Source: Hydractinia symbiolongicarpus
Lineage: Eukaryota > Cnidaria > Hydrozoa > Anthoathecata > Hydractiniidae
NCBI RefSeq assembly: GCF_029227915.1
Contig: NC_079881.1
Location: forward strand, 1,922,001 to 1,986,000
Direction: 5' to 3'
DNA: 64,000 nucleotides
In this document: one piece after another, positions 36,860 through 49,247 of the stretch
Layout: each line of letters opens with the position of its first letter
Position numbering within the stretch: the first letter of the stretch is position 1
Made by a program: the position numbers and the translations under genes
Notes under the pieces: model-generated
Told to the model about the DNA's origin: nothing
Database searches by the model: none
Seen by the model: only the letters and a program-made list of their open reading frames with translations

Positions 36860-39083
36860 AAAGTACCCTGTGAGTAAACTCATTTCCAGAACGATTTTTT
36901 AAATTAGTTTATCACCACTAAAACGCATAAGACTTGTAGTTTTTAAAATTGTTTTCATTTTTGATGAGACGCTGAATAAAACAAGTTTAATCGCTGGCAA
37001 ACGAAAACCCGCGACTTCCCGTAAATCTGGACTCGGCCCGTATAGTCAAAAGTATACAAAGAAAGTACCCAGGGAGTAAACTCATTTCCCGAACGATTTT
37101 TTAAATTATTATTTCACCACTAAAGGCCATGAGACTTGTAGTTTTTAAAAATGTTTTCATTTTTGATGAGACGCTTAATGAAAGTGGTTTAATCGCCGGC
37201 AAACGAAAACCCGCGATTTCCCGTGAATAACGGGCTTGGCCCGTATAGTCGAATGTATACAAAGAAAGTACCCAGGGAGTAAACTCATTTCCCGAACGAT
37301 TTTTTAAATTTTTTTTTACCACTAAAACGCATGAGACTTGTAGTTTTCAAAAATGTTTTCATTTTTGATAAGACGCTGAATAAAAGTGGTTTAATCGCCG
37401 GCAAACGAAAACCTGCGATTTCCCGTAAATCCCGGGCTTGGCCCGTATAGTCGAATGTATACAAAGAAAGTACCCTGTGAGTAAACTCATTTCCAAAACG
37501 ATTTTTTAAATTATCTTTTCACCACTAAAACGCATAAGACTTGCAGTTTTCAAAAATGTTTTCATTTTTGATGAGACGCTTAATGAAAGAGGTTTAATCG
37601 CCGGCAAACGAAATCCCGCGATTTCCCGTAAATCCCGGGCTTGGCCCGTATAGTCGAATGTATACAAAGAAAGTACCCAGGGAGTAAACTCATTTCCCGA
37701 ACGATTTTTTTAATTTTTTTTTTTACCACTAAAACGCATGAAACTTGTAGTTTTCAAAAATGTTTTCATTTTTGATGAGACGCTAAATGAAAGAGGTTTA
37801 ATCGCCGGCAAACGAAATCCCGCGATTTCCCGTAAATCCCGGGCTTGGCCCGTATAGTCGAATGTATACAAAGAAAGTACCCAGGGAGTAAACTCATATC
37901 CCGAACGATTTTTTTAATTTTTTTTTTACCACTAAAACGCATAAGACTTGTAGTTTTCAAAAATGTTTTCATTTTTGATGAGACGCTGAATAAAAGAAGT
38001 TTAAACGCCGTCAAACGACAACCCGCGATTTCCCGTAAATCCCGGGCTTGGCCCGTATAGTCAAAAGTATACAAAGAAAGTACCCAGGGAGTAAACTCAT
38101 TTACCAAACGATTTTTCAAATTATTTTGTCACCACTAAAACGCATGAGACTTGTAGTTTTTAAAATTGTTTTCATTTTTGATGAGACGCTGAATAAAACA
38201 AGTTTAATCGCTGGCAAACGAAAACCCGCGACTTCCCCTAAATCTGGACTCGGCCCGTATAGTCAAAAGTATACAAAGAAAGTACCCAGGAAGTAAACCC
38301 ATTTACCAAACGATTTTTCAAATTATTTTGTCACCACTAAAACGCATGAGACTTGTAGTTTTTAAAATTGTTTTCATTTTTGATGAGACGCTGAATAAAA
38401 CAAGTTTAATCGCCGGCAAACGAAATCCCGCGATTTCCCGTAAATCCCGGGCTTGGCCCGTATAGTCGAATGTATACAAAGGAAGTACCCAGGGAGTAAA
38501 CTCATTTCCCGAACGATTTTTTAAATTATTATTTCACCACTAAAGGCCATGAGACTTGTAGTTTTTAAAAATGTTTTCATTTTTGATGAGACGCTTAATG
38601 AAAGTGGTTTAATCGCCGGCAAACGGAAACCCGCGATTTCCCGTAAATCCCGGACTTGGCCCGTATAGTCGAATGTATGCAAAGAAAGTACCCAGGGAGT
38701 AAACTCATTTCCCGAACAATTTTTTAATTTATTTTTTCACCACTAAAACGCATGAGACCTGTAGTTTTCAAAAATGTTTTCATTTTTGATGAAACGCTTA
38801 ATGAAAGGGGTTTAATCGCCGGCAAACGGAAACCCGCGATTTCCCGTAAATCCCGGACATGGCCCGTATAGTCGAATGTATACGGAGAAAGTACCCTGTG
38901 AGTAAACTCATTTCCAGAAAGATTTTTTAAATTAGTTTATCACCACTAAAACGCATAAGACTTGTAGTTTTCAAAAATGTTTTCATTTTTGATGAGACGC
39001 TAAATGAAAGAGGTTTAATCGCCGGCAAACGAAATCCCGCGATTTCCCGTAAATCCCGGGCTTGGCCCGTATAGTCAAAAGTA
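36860..39083. repeat. Domain B monomers including an early copy of the 2434-bp block
   Basis: From about 37300 to 39395 the sequence parallels 40950-43045 and 43385-45480 at offsets of 3650 and 6084 bp. It includes GATAAGACGC, GCTAAATGAAAG, CGCCGTCAAACGACAACCCG, CCCCTAAATCTGG, GGAAGTACC and ATACGGAG. Differences exist (39003 GCTAAATGAAAG against 42653 GCTAAATAAAAG), so this copy is less close than the other two are to each other. Confidence 0.7.
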
Positions 39084-39691
39084 TACAAAGAAAGTACCCA
39101 GGAAGTAAACCCATTTACCAAACGATTTTTCAAATTATTTTGTCACCACTAAAACGCATGAGACTTGTAGTTTTTAAAATTGTTTTCATTTTTGATGAGA
39201 CGCTGAATAAAACAAGTTTAATCGCTGGCAAACGAAAACCCGCGACTTCCCGTAAATCTGGACTCGGCCCGTATAGTCAAAAGTATACAAAGAAAGTACC
39301 CAGGGAGTAAACTCATTTCCCGAACGATTTTTTAAATTATTATTTCACCACTAAAGGCCATGAGACTTGTAGTTTTTAAAAATGTTTTCATTTTTGATTA
39401 AACGCTTAATGAAAGGGGTTTAATCGCCGGCAAACGGAAACCCGCGATTTCCCGTAAATCCCGGACTTGGCCCGTATAGTCGAATGTATACGGAGAAAGT
39501 ACCCTGTGAGTAAACTCATTTCCAGAAAGATTTTTTAATTTTTTTTTTTACCACTAAAACGCATGAAACTTGTAGTTTTCAAAAATGTTTTCATTTTTGA
39601 TGAGACGCTTAATGAAAGAGGTTTAATCGCCGGCAAACGAAAACCCGCGATTTTCCGTAAATCCCGGGCTTGGCCCGTATAGTCAAAAGTG
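39084..39691. repeat. 608-bp tandem duplication, copy 1
   Basis: Three monomers minus 1 bp. The rare GATTAAACGC occurs at 39397 and again 608 bp later. It begins after the GTATAC/GTGTAC difference at 39083. Confidence 0.8.
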
Positions 39692-40318
39692 TACAAAGAA
39701 AGTACCCAGGAAGTAAACCCATTTACCAAACGATTTTTCAAATTATTTTGTCACCACTAAAACGCATGAGACTTGTAGTTTTTAAAATTGTTTTCATTTT
39801 TGATGAGACGCTGAATAAAACAAGTTTAATCGCTGGCAAACGAAAACCCGCGACTTCCCGTAAATCTGGACTCGGCCCGTATAGTCAAAAGTATACAAAG
39901 AAAGTACCCAGGGAGTAAACTCATTTCCCGAACGATTTTTTAAATTATTATTTCACCACTAAAGGCCATGAGACTTGTAGTTTTTAAAAATGTTTTCATT
40001 TTTGATTAAACGCTTAATGAAAGGGGTTTAATCGCCGGCAAACGGAAACCCGCGATTTCCCGTAAATCCCGGACTTGGCCCGTATAGTCGAATGTATACG
40101 GAGAAAGTACCCTGTGAGTAAACTCATTTCCAGAAAGATTTTTTAATTTTTTTTTTTACCACTAAAACGCATGAAACTTGTAGTTTTCAAAAATGTTTTC
40201 ATTTTTGATGAGACGCTTAATGAAAGAGGTTTAATCGCCGGCAAACGAAAACCCGCGATTTTCCGTAAATCCCGGGCTTGGCCCGTATAGTCAAAAGTGT
40301 ACAAAGAAAGTACCCAGG
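39692..40318. repeat. 608-bp tandem duplication, copy 2
   Basis: Continues copy 1 and ends near 40318, where CCCAGGGAGTAAACTC replaces CCCAGGAAGTAAACCC. I saw almost no differences within the shared part. Confidence 0.8.
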
Positions 40319-40837
40319 GAGTAAACTCATTTCCCGAACGATTTTTTAAATTATTTTTTCACCACTAAAACGGATGAGACTTGTAGTTTTCAGAATTGTT
40401 TTCATTTTTGATGAGACGCTGAATAAAAGAAGTTTAATCGCCGGCAAACGAAAACCTGCGATTACGCGTAAATCCCGGACTCGGCCCGTATAGTCAAAAG
40501 TATACAAAGAAAGTACCCAGGGAGTAAACTTATTTCCCAAACGATTTTTCAAATTATTTCTGCACCACTAGAACAAATGAGACTTGTAGTTTTCAGAAAT
40601 GTTTTCATTTTTGATGAGACGCTTAATGAAAGTGGTTTAATCGCCGGCAAACGAAAACCCGCGATTTCCCGTAAATCCCGGGCTTGGCCCGTATAGTCGA
40701 ATGTATACAAAGAAAGTACCCTGTGAGTAAACTCATTTCCAGAACGATTTTTTAAATTATCTTTTCACCACTAAAACGCATGAGACTTGCAGTTTTCAAA
40801 AATGTTTTCATTTTTGATGAGACGCTTAATGAAAGAC
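40319..40837. repeat. Domain B monomers before the 2434-bp duplication
   Basis: About two and a half full units with AAAACGGATGAG, CAGAATTGTTTTC and GATTACGCG, followed by CTGCACCACTAGAACAAATG. The same trio reappears near 46026, 53956, 56336 and, in altered form, 61154. Confidence 0.7.
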
Positions 40838-43270
40838 GTTTAATCGCCGGCAAACGAAATCCCGCGATTTCCCGTAAATCCCGGGCTTGGCCCGTATAGT
40901 CGAATGTATACAAAGAAAGTACCCAGGGAGTAAACTCATTTCCCGAACGATTTTTTAAATTTTTTTTTACCACTAAAACGCATGAGACTTGTAGTTTTCA
41001 AAAATGTTTTCATTTTTGATAAGACGCTGAATAAAAGTGGTTTAATCGCCGGCAAACGAAACCCGCGATTTCCCGTAAATCCCGGGCTTGGCCCGTATAG
41101 TCGAATGTATACAAAGAAAGTACCCTGTGAGTAAACTCATTTCCAAAACGATTTTTTAAATTATCTTTTCACCACTAAAACGCATAAGACTTGCAGTTTT
41201 CAAAAATGTTTTCATTTTTGATGAGACGCTTAATGAAAGAGGTTTAATCGCCGGCAAACGAAATCCCGCGATTTCCCGTAAATCCCGGGCTTGGCCCGTA
41301 TAGTCGAATGTATACAAAGAAAGTACCCAGGGAGTAAACTCATTTCCCGAACGATTTTTTTAATTTTTTTTTTTACCACTAAAACGCATGAAACTTGTAG
41401 TTTTCAAAAATGTTTTCATTTTTGATGAGACGCTAAATGAAAGAGGTTTAATCGCCGGCAAACGAAATCCCGCGATTTCCCGTAAATCCCGGGCTTGGCC
41501 CGTATAGTCGAATGTATACAAAGAAAGTACCCAGGGAGTAAACTCATATCCCGAACGATTTTTTTAATTTTTTTTTTACCACTAAAACGCATAAGACTTG
41601 TAGTTTTCAAAAATGTTTTCATTTTTGATGAGACGCTGAATAAAAGAAGTTTAAACGCCGTCAAACGACAACCCGCGATTTCCCGTAAATCCCGGGCTTG
41701 GCCCGTATAGTCAAAAGTATACAAAGAAATTACCCAGGGAGTAAACTCATTTACCAAACGATTTTTCAAATTATTTTGTCACCACTAAAACGCATGAGAC
41801 TTGTAGTTTTTAAAATTGTTTTCATTTTTGATGAGACGCTGAATAAAACAAGTTTAATCGGTGGCAAACGAAAACCCGCGACTTCCCCTAAATCTGGACT
41901 CGGCCCGTATAGTCAAAAGTATACAAAGAAAGTACCCAGGAAGTAAACCCATTTACCAAACGATTTTTCAAATTATTTTGTCACCACTAAAACGCATGAG
42001 ACTTGTAGTTTTTAAAATTGTTTTCATTTTTGATGAGACGCTGAATAAAACAAGTTTAATCGCCGGCAAACGAAATCCCTCGATTTCCCGTAAATCCCGG
42101 GCTTGGCCCGTATAGTCGAATGTATACAAAGGAAGTACCTAGGGAGTAAACTCATTTCCCGAACGATTTTTTAAATTATTATTTCCCCACTAAAGGCCAT
42201 GAGACTTGTAGTTTTTAAAAATGTTTTCATTTTTGATGAGACGCTTAATGAAAGTGGTTTAATCGCCGGAAAACGCAAACCTGCGATTTCCCGTAAATCC
42301 CGGGCTTGGCCCGTATAGTCGAATGTATGCAAAGAAAGTACCCAGGGAGTAAACTCATTTCCCGAACAATTTTTTAATTTATTTTTTTACCACTAAAACG
42401 CATGAGACCTGTAGTTTTCAAAAATGTTTTCATTTTTGATGAAACGCTTAATGAAAGGGGTTTAATCGCCGGCAAACGGAAACCCGCGATTTCCCGTAAA
42501 TCCCGGACTTGGCCCGTATAGTCGAATGTATACGGAGAAAGTACCCTGTGAGTAAACTCATTTCCAGAAAGATTTTTTAAATTAGTTTATCACCACTAAA
42601 ACGCATAAGACTTGTAGTTTTCAAAAATGTTTTCATTTTTGATGAGACGCTAAATAAAAGAAGTTTAAACGCCGTCAAACGAAAACCCGCGATTTCCCGT
42701 AAATCCCGGGCTTGGCCCGTATAGTCAAAAGTATACAAAGAAAGTATCCAGGAAGTAAACCCATTTACCAACCGATTTTTCAAATTATTTTGTCACCACT
42801 AAAACGCATGAGACTTGTAGTTTTTAAAATTGTTTTCATTTTTGATGAGACGCTGAATAAAACAAGTTTAATCGCTGGCAAACGAAAACCCGCGACTTCC
42901 CGTAAATCTGGACTCGGCCCGTATAGTCAAAAGTATACAAAGAAAGTACCCAGGGAGTAAACTCATTTCCCGAACTATTTTTTAAATTATTATTTCACCA
43001 CTAAAGGCCATGAGACTTGTAGTTTTTAAAAATGTTTTCATTTTTGATGAGACGCTTAATGAAAGTGGTTTAATCGCCGGCAAACGAAAACCCGCGATTT
43101 CCCGTGAATACCGGGCTTGGCCCGTATAGTCGAATGTATACAAAGAAAGTACCCTGTGCGTAAACTCATTTCCAAAACGATTTTTTAAATTATCTTTTCA
43201 CCACTAAAACGCATGAGACTTGCAGTTTTTAAAAATGTTTTCATTTTTGATGAGACGCTTAATGAAAGAG
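40838..43270. repeat. 2434-bp tandem duplication, copy 1
   Basis: Twelve monomers minus 2 bp. It starts after the C/G difference in GAAAGACG (40837) against GAAAGAGG (43270). Differences from copy 2 include AATCGGTGGC near 41856 against AATCGCTGGC, CCCTCGATTT near 42077 against CCCGCG, AGTATCCAGG near 42745 against AGTACCCAGG, and one T in a T-tract. I saw about ten differences in all. Confidence 0.85.
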
Positions 43271-45806
43271 GTTTAATCGCCGGCAAACGAAATCCCGCGA
43301 TTTCCCGTAAATCCCGGGCTTGGCCCGTATAGTCGAATGTATACAAAGAAAGTACCCAGGGAGTAAACTCATTTCCCGAACGATTTTTTAAATTTTTTTT
43401 TTACCACTAAAACGCATGAGACTTGTAGTTTTCAAAAATGTTTTCATTTTTGATAAGACGCTGAATAAAAGTGGTTTAATCGCCGGCAAACGAAACCCGC
43501 GATTTCCCGTAAATCCCGGGCTTGGCCCGTATAGTCGAATGTATACAAAGAAAGTACCCTGTGAGTAAACTCATTTCCAAAACGATTTTTTAAATTATCT
43601 TTTCACCACTAAAACGCATAAGACTTGCAGTTTTCAAAAATGTTTTCATTTTTGATGAGACGCTTAATGAAAGAGGTTTAATCGCCGGCAAACGAAATCC
43701 CGCGATTTCCCGTAAATCCCGGGCTTGGCCCGTATAGTCGAATGTATACAAAGAAAGTACCCAGGGAGTAAACTCATTTCCCGAACGATTTTTTTAATTT
43801 TTTTTTTTACCACTAAAACGCATGAAACTTGTAGTTTTCAAAAATGTTTTCATTTTTGATGAGACGCTAAATGAAAGAGGTTTAATCGCCGGCAAACGAA
43901 ATCCCGCGATTTCCCGTAAATCCCGGGCTTGGCCCGTATAGTCGAATGTATACAAAGAAAGTACCCAGGGAGTAAACTCATATCCCGAACGATTTTTTTA
44001 ATTTTTTTTTTACCACTAAAACGCATAAGACTTGTAGTTTTCAAAAATGTTTTCATTTTTGATGAGACGCTGAATAAAAGAAGTTTAAACGCCGTCAAAC
44101 GACAACCCGCGATTTCCCGTAAATCCCGGGCTTGGCCCGTATAGTCAAAAGTATACAAAGAAATTACCCAGGGAGTAAACTCATTTACCAAACGATTTTT
44201 CAAATTATTTTGTCACCACTAAAACGCATGAGACTTGTAGTTTTTAAAATTGTTTTCATTTTTGATGAGACGCTGAATAAAACAAGTTTAATCGCTGGCA
44301 AACGAAAACCCGCGACTTCCCCTAAATCTGGACTCGGCCCGTATAGTCAAAAGTATACAAAGAAAGTACCCAGGAAGTAAACCCATTTACCAAACGATTT
44401 TTCAAATTATTTTGTCACCACTAAAACGCATGAGACTTGTAGTTTTTAAAATTGTTTTCATTTTTGATGAGACGCTGAATAAAACAAGTTTAATCGCCGG
44501 CAAACGAAATCCCGCGATTTCCCGTAAATCCCGGGCTTGGCCCGTATAGTCGAATGTATACAAAGGAAGTACCTAGGGAGTAAACTCATTTCCCGAACGA
44601 TTTTTTAAATTATTATTTCCCCACTAAAGGCCATGAGACTTGTAGTTTTTAAAAATGTTTTCATTTTTGATGAGACGCTTAATGAAAGTGGTTTAATCGA
44701 CGGCAAACGCAAACCTGCGATTTCCCGTAAATCCCGGGCTTGGCCCGTATAGTCGAATGTATGCAAAGAAAGTACCCAGGGAGTAAACTCATTTCCCGAA
44801 CAATTTTTTAATTTATTTTTTTACCACTAAAACGCATGAGACCTGTAGTTTTCAAAAATGTTTTCATTTTTGATGAAACGCTTAATGAAAGGGGTTTAAT
44901 CGCCGGCAAACGGAAACCCGCGATTTCCCGTAAATCCCGGACTTGGCCCGTATAGTCGAATGTATACGGAGAAAGTACCCTGTGAGTAAACTCATTTCCA
45001 GAAAGATTTTTTAAATTAGTTTATCACCACTAAAACGCATAAGACTTGTAGTTTTCAAAAATGTTTTCATTTTTGATGAGACGCTAAATAAAAGAAGTTT
45101 AAACGCCGTCAAACGAAAACCCGCGATTTCCCGTAAATCCCGGGCTTGGCCCGTATAGTCAAAAGTATACAAAGAAAGTACCCAGGAAGTAAACCCATTT
45201 ACCAAACGATTTTTCAAATTATTTTGTCACCACTAAAACGCATGAGACTTGTAGTTTTTAAAATTGTTTTCATTTTTGATGAGACGCTGAATAAAACAAG
45301 TTTAATCGCTGGCAAACGAAAACCCGCGACTTCCCGTAAATCTGGACTCGGCCCGTATAGTCAAAAGTATACAAAGAAAGTACCCAGGGAGTAAACTCAT
45401 TTCCCGAACTATTTTTTAAATTATTATTTCTCCACTAAAGGCCATGAGACTTGTAGTTTTTAAAAATGTTTTCATTTTTGATGAGACGCTTAATGAAAGT
45501 GGTTTAATCGCCGGCAAACGAAAACCCGCGATTTCCCGTGAATACCGGGCTTGGCCCGTATAGTCGAATGTATACAAAGAAAGTACCCTGTGCGTAAACT
45601 CATTTCCAAAACGATTTTTTAAATTATCTTTTCACCACTAAAACGCATGAGACTTGCAGTTTTTAAAAATGTTTTCATTTTTGATGAGACGCTTAATGAA
45701 AGAGGTTTAATCGCCGGCAAACGAAATCCCGCGATTTCCCGTAAATCCCGGGCTTGGCCCGTATAGTCGAATGTATACAAAGAAAGTACCCAGGGAGTAA
45801 ACTCAT
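43271..45806. repeat. 2434-bp tandem duplication, copy 2
   Basis: Follows copy 1 directly. Similarity extends past one period to 45806, where CATATCCCG replaces CATTTCCCG. Shared rare changes with copy 1 are CGAACTATTTTTT, GTGAATACCGGG, CCTGTGCGTAAAC and GAAATTACCCAGG. Confidence 0.85.
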
Positions 45807-46587
45807 ATCCCGAACGATTTTTTTAATTTTTTTTTTTACCACTAAAACGCATAAGACTTGTAGTTTTCAAAAATGTTTTCATTTTTGATGAGACGCTGAA
45901 TAAAAGAAGTTTAATCGCCGGCAAACAAAAACACGCGATTTCCCGTAAATCCCGGGATTGGCCCGTATAGTCAAAAGTGTACAAAGAAAGTACCCAGGGA
46001 GTAAACTCATTTCCCGAACGATTTTTTAAATTATTTTTTCACCACTAAAACGGATGAGACTTGTAGTTTTCAGAATTGTTTTCATTTTTGATGAGACGCT
46101 GAATAAAAGAAGTTTAATCGCCGGCAAACGAAAACCTGCGATTACGCGTAAATCCCGGACTCGGCCCGTATAGTCAAAAGTATACAAAGAAAGTACCCAG
46201 GGAGTAAACTTATTTCCCAAACGATTTTTCAAATTATTTCTGCACCACTAGAACAAATGAGACTTGTAGTTTTCAGAAATGTTTTCATTTTTGATGAGAC
46301 GCTTAATGAAAGTGGTTTAATCGCCGGCAAACGAAAACCCGCGATTTCCCGTAAATCCCGGGCTTGGCCCGTATAGTCGAATGTATTCAAAGAAAGTACC
46401 CTATGAGTAAACTCATTTCCAGAACGATTTTTTAAATTAGTTTTTCACCACTAAAACGCATAAGACTTGTAGTTTTCAGAAATGTTTTCATTTTTGATGA
46501 GACGCTGAATAAAAGAAATTTAATCGCCGGCAAACAAAAACCCGCCATTTTCCGTAAACCACGGACTTGGCTAGTATAGTCAAATGT

Positions 46588-46660
46588 ATACAAAGAAGGC
46601 CGGCAAACGAAAACCCGCGATTACCCTTATATCCTGGGCTTGGCCCCTATAGTCGAATGT
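46588..46660 (+). repeat. 73-bp short unit 3 (first of a pair)
   Basis: Junction GAA|GGCCGGC at 46597/46598. Unlike units 1 and 2 it continues with CCCGCGATTACCC and TTATATCCTGGG. It is preceded by CCACGGACTTGGCTAG. Confidence 0.9.
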
Positions 46661-46740
46661 ATACAAAGAAAGTACCCTGAGAGTAAACTCATTTCCCGAA
46701 CGATTTTTCAAATTATTTCTGCACCACTAAAACGCATGAG

Positions 46741-49247
46741 ACTTGTAGTTTTCAAAAATGTTTTCATTTTTGATGAGACGCTGAATAAAAGAAATTTAAT
46801 CGCCGGTAAACAAAAACCCGCCATTTTCCGTAAACCCCGGACTCGGCCAGTATAGTCAAATGTATGCAAAGAAGGCCGGCAAACGAAAACCCTCGATTTC
46901 CAGTAAATCCCGGGCTTGGCCCGTATAGTCAAAAAAATACAAAGAAAGTAACCAGGGAGTAAACTCATTTCCCGAACAATTTTTTAAATTATTTTGTCAC
47001 CACTAAAACGCATGAGACTTGTAGTTTTCAAAAGTGTTTTCATTTTTGATGAGACGCTGAATAAAAGAAGTTTAATCGCCGGCAAACGCAAACCTGCGAT
47101 TTCCCGTAAATCCCGGGCTTGGCCCGTATAGTCGAATGTATGCAAAGAAAGTACCCAGGGAGTAAACTCATTTACCGAACGATTTTTTAAATTATTTTTT
47201 CACCACTAAAACGCATGAGACTTGTAGTTTTCAAAAAAGTTTTCATTCTTGATGAGACGCTTAATGAAAGGGGTTTAATCGCCGGCAAACGAAAACCCGC
47301 GATTTCCCGTAAATCCCGGGCTTGGCCCGTATAGTCGAATGTATGCAAAGAAAGTACCCTGTGAGTAAACTCATTTCCAGAACGATTTTTTAAATTATCT
47401 TTTCACCACTAAAACGCATAAGACTTGTAGTTTTCAAAAATGTTTTTATTTTTGATGAGACCCTGAATAAAAGAAGTTTAATCGCCGGCAAACGCAAACC
47501 TGCGATTTCCCGTAAATCCCAGGCTTGGCCCGTATAGTCGAATGTATGCAAAGAAAGTACCCAGGGAGTAAACTCATTTCCCGAACAATTTTTTAATTTA
47601 TTTTTTCACCACTAAAACGCATGAGACCTGTAGTTTTCAAAAATGTTTTCATTTTTGATGAAACGCTTAATGAAAGGGGTTTAATCGCCGGCAAACGGAA
47701 ACCCGCGATTTCCCGTAAATCCCGGACTTGGCCCGTATAGTCGAATGTATACGGAGAAAGTACCCAGGAAGTAAACCCATTTACCAAACGATTTTTCAAA
47801 TTATTTTGTCACCACTAAAACGCATGAGACTTGTAGTTTTTAAAATTGTTTTCATTTTTGATGAGACGCTGAATAAAACAAGTTTAATCGCTGGCAAACG
47901 AAAACCCGCGACTTCCCGTAAATCTGGACTCGGCCCGTACAGTCAAAAGTATACAAAGAAAGTACCCAGGGAGTAAACTCATTTCCCGAACGATTTTTTA
48001 AATTATTATTTCACCACTAAAGGCCATGAGACTTGTAGTTTTTAAAAATGTTTTCATTTTTGATGAAACGCTTAATGAAAGGGGTTTAATCGCCGTCAAA
48101 CGAAAACCCGCGATTTTCCGTAAATCCCGGACTTGGCCCGTATAGTCGAATGTATACGGAGAAAGTACCCTGTGAGTAAACTCATTTCCAGAAAGATTTT
48201 TTAATTTTTTTTTTTACCACTAAAACGCATGAAACTTGTAGTTTTCAAAAATGTTTTCATTTTTGATGAGACGCTGAATAAAAGAAGTTTAATCGCCGGC
48301 AAACGAAAACCTGCGATTACGCGTAAATCCCGGACTCGGCCCGTATAGTCAAAAGTATACAAAGAAAGTACCCAGGAAGTAAACTTATTTCCCAAACGAT
48401 TTTTCAAATTATTTCTGCACCACTAGAACAAATGAGACTTGTAGTTTTCAGAAATGTTTTCATTTTTGATGAGACGCTTAATGAAAGTGGTTTAATCGCC
48501 GGCAAACGAAAACCCGCGATTTCCCGTAAATCCCGGGCTTGGCCCGTATAGTCGAATGTATACAAAGAAAGTACCCTGTGAGTAAACTCATTTCCAGAAC
48601 GATTTTTTAAATTATCTTTTCACCACTAAAACGCATGAGACTTGCAGTTTTCAAAAATGTTTTCATTTTTGATGAGACGCTTAATGAAAGACGTTTAATC
48701 GCCGGCAAACGAAATCCCGCGATTTCCCGTAAATCCCGGGCTTGGCCCGTATAGTCGAATGTATACAAAGAAAGTACCCAGGGAGTAAACTCATTTCCCG
48801 AACGATTTTTTAAATTTTTTTTTACCACTAAAACGCATGAGACTTGTAGTTTTCAAAAATGTTTTCATTTTTGATAAGACGCTGAATAAAAGTGGTTTAA
48901 TCGCCGGCAAACGAAAACCCGCGATTTCCCGTAAATCCCGGGCTTGGCCCGTATAGTCGAATGTATACAAAGAAAGTACCCTGTGAGTAAACTCATTTCC
49001 AAAACGATTTTTTAAATTATCTTTTCACCACTAAAACGCATAAGACTTGCAGTTTTCAAAAATGTTTTCATTTTTGATGAGACGCTTAATGAAAGAGGTT
49101 TAATCGCCGGCAAACGAAATCCCGCGATTTCCCGTAAATCCCGGGCTTGGCCCGTATAGTCGAATGTATACAAAGAAAGTACCCAGGGAGTAAACTCATT
49201 TCCCGAACGATTTTTTTAATTTTTTTTTTACCACTAAAACGCATGAA
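46741..49247. repeat. 2507-bp tandem duplication, copy 1
   Basis: Twelve full monomers plus one 73-bp short unit, minus 2 bp. Identity starts right after the G/A difference at 46740/49247 (CATGAG against CATGAA). It contains the 880-bp cassette copy 3, of haplotype 1 (AATCCCAGGCTTGG, ATACGGAG). Confidence 0.87.
46864..46936 (+). repeat. 73-bp short unit 4 (second of a pair)
   Basis: Junction at 46873/46874. One full 203-bp unit separates it from unit 3 (anchors at 46588, 46661, 46864, 46937). It has the CCCTCGATTTCCAG form. Confidence 0.9.

Larger units (their letters stand above)
45730..47755. repeat. 2.0-kb dispersed duplication, copy 1 (offset 7930 bp)
   Basis: Matches 53660-55685. It contains ACACGCGATTTCCC with CCCGGGATTGG, AAAACGGATGAG, the CTGCACCACTAGAAC unit, two 73-bp short units and most of an 880-bp cassette. 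Differences include GTATTCAAAG near 46384 and CCCCTATAG near 46645. It ends where ATACGGAG / CCCAGGAAG replaces ATACAGAG / CCCTGTGAG. Confidence 0.78.
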
